A stretch of DNA of 21,339 nucleotides. It comes from a virus. The stretch is from IMG/VR virus record IMGVR_UViG_3300020204_000447, positions 1 to 21,339 of that record. One strand, given 5' to 3'. Position 1 is the stretch's first letter. Every line of letters starts with the position of its first letter. A model generated the notes under the pieces. That model saw nothing but the letters and a program-made list of their open reading frames with translations. It searched no databases and had not been told where the DNA came from. This document shows, one piece after another, positions 20,690-21,339 of the stretch. Position numbers and translations under genes: made by a program.

Positions 20690-20718
20690 ACTCTACGTAT
20701 AACGGGTTAACAAGTCAA
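20690..20718 (-). promoter_or_regulatory. Candidate sigma-70 promoter of the accessory operon
   Basis: On the minus strand TTGACT (20713-20718) and TAGAGT (20690-20695) are 17 bases apart. The region changes sharply from AT-rich to the GC-rich leader just downstream, as at a strong promoter. It would drive the ArdC/PAPS-reductase operon, probably early. Confidence 0.5.
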
Positions 20719-20766
20719 CAAGTTTTTTCGTTAACATGATCACAACTAGCGTAAGTCATTGATCAT
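20706..20766. promoter_or_regulatory. Operator-like palindromes in divergent control region
   Basis: GTTAAC occurs at 20706-20711 and 20730-20735, enclosing two AACAAGT repeats (20709-20715, 20717-20723). Next to it ATGATCA (20736-20742) and TGATCAT (20760-20766) form a 7-bp inverted repeat. They sit on and just upstream of the -35 of the leftward promoter, a natural repressor site. Confidence 0.45.
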
Positions 20767-20791
20767 CGGTTGAATTTAGTTGGAATTTTTT

Positions 20792-20843
20792 TTGCGGTGA
20801 GGTACTTTTCGGATCACTTGCAGACCTCAAAAGGGAACCGCAA
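20792..20843 (+). other. Hairpin upstream of terminase small subunit
   Basis: TTGCGGT (20792-20798) pairs with ACCGCAA (20837-20843), and inside it GAGGT (20799-20803) with ACCTC (20824-20828), leaving an 8-base bulge. A T8 run precedes it. A leader structure of terS or part of a packaging site is possible. Confidence 0.45.
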
Positions 20844-20901
20844 CAAGATCGAATCAGATCAAATATTGCAAAGTCACGGTAAAACAAGGGCAGAACTTAT
20901 C

Positions 20902-21339
20902 ATGGCAGGACTAACAGACGAATTCGGATTGACCGAAAAACAGCGGAAATTCGCGGAAAATGTCGTGGCGGGAAACTCACTCGCAGATGCTTACCGCAAC
21001 GCCTATGACTGCTCAAACATGAAACCCGCGACGATCCAACGCAATGCGGTGGCGCTGATGGCGGACAACAGGGTCTCAACACGGGTCGAGACGCTTGCAG
21101 CGGAGCGGAGGCGGCAAAGTGAGGCAGTCACGGTTTCTGATCGGGATATGCTGGTCACCCTGCTCCGCAAGTGGAGCAAAGGTGACGAGTCTGCCACCAG
21201 TTCCCAACTGAGGGCCGCTGAACTCTTGGGAAAGGCTTGTGGACTTTACCGTGACGTTCTAGAGGATCATCGAGAGCGTCCCACCGAGTTGATCGCGGCG
21301 GAACTTGAGGCTCGACTCTCCAGACTCATTTCACCCAAT
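20902..21339 (+). CDS. terS: Terminase small subunit, 3' partial
   Basis: The frame starts MAGLTDEFGLTEKQRKFAEN and stays open to the end of the window, so 146 codons are visible. The N-terminal LTEKQRKFAENVVAGNSLADAY is the helix-turn-helix start of terminase small subunits (TerS), which bind the packaging site and load the large subunit. The helical middle and the C-terminal LGKACGLYRDVLED segment also fit. Only a weak AGGG lies upstream of the ATG, so the leader hairpin may matter. It opens the rightward late region. Confidence 0.85.
   Translation, partial: MAGLTDEFGLTEKQRKFAENVVAGNSLADAYRNAYDCSNMKPATIQRNAVALMADNRVSTRVETLAAERRRQSEAVTVSDRDMLVTLLRKWSKGDESATSSQLRAAELLGKACGLYRDVLEDHRERPTELIAAELEARLSRLISPN

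Noticed and set aside
20457-20702. 81-codon plus-strand frame in the GC-rich leader.
   Set aside because: Odd Cys/Arg-rich composition, no SD site, and opposite to the predicted promoter.

Overview
This window is phage DNA, most likely about half of a tailed-phage genome of a Gram-negative (proteobacterial) host. The evidence is a terminase small subunit at the right edge, a giant virion-type protein at the left edge, and between them a full set of phage recombination and replication genes: a Sak-type annealing protein, a RecB/Cas4-like exonuclease, RusA, NinB, a Ref-like nuclease and a T7-type primase-helicase. Genes are packed with ATGA or TAATG junctions and carry strong Shine-Dalgarno (SD) sites; the string ACAGGAGA recurs in front of six genes in three operons. 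No integrase, repressor, DNA polymerase, lysis gene or tRNA was seen, so lifestyle is undecided.

Layout. (1) 2-4770, plus strand: end of the late region, with a large polyvalent-type protein and a Ref-like HNH nuclease. (2) 4688-11762, minus strand: one long operon read from an unknown small gene through exonuclease, annealing protein and HTH protein into a glycosylation block (TPR plus two glycosyltransferase domains, FkbM methyltransferase, GT8-like enzyme), then four small genes and NinB, which overlaps the Ref-like gene tail to tail. (3) 11811-14866, plus strand: RusA, a 50-aa protein, a 390-base noncoding stretch, primase-helicase and a small possible nuclease. (4) 14911-20718, minus strand: an accessory, probably early, operon of about twenty small genes with an ArdC-like antirestriction protein and a PAPS-reductase-like enzyme. 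It starts from a promoter with a 290-base GC-rich leader. (5) 20902-21339, plus strand: start of the terminase small subunit, which opens the packaging region.

How the parts fit. The exonuclease and annealing protein form a Red-like recombination pair. RusA, NinB and the Ref-like nuclease would process recombination intermediates, and the primase-helicase drives replication. ArdC and the PAPS-reductase-like protein suggest a counter-defence role for the right-hand operon. The glycosylation block probably decorates virions or the host surface.

The most unusual signals are RNA-level. At 16829-16947 an intercistronic region combines two interleaved perfect inverted repeats (a pseudoknot), a 10-codon reading frame with an ideal SD site whose start codon lies in the pseudoknot, and two mutually exclusive hairpins, one followed by T6. 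This looks like a complete attenuator. A 69-bp element occurs twice around 18.4-18.9 kb, with differences that keep pairing on the transcribed strand. Several genes shorter than 60 codons were found by reading the strands directly, including two tandem paralogous 58-aa membrane proteins and a 32-aa membrane peptide.
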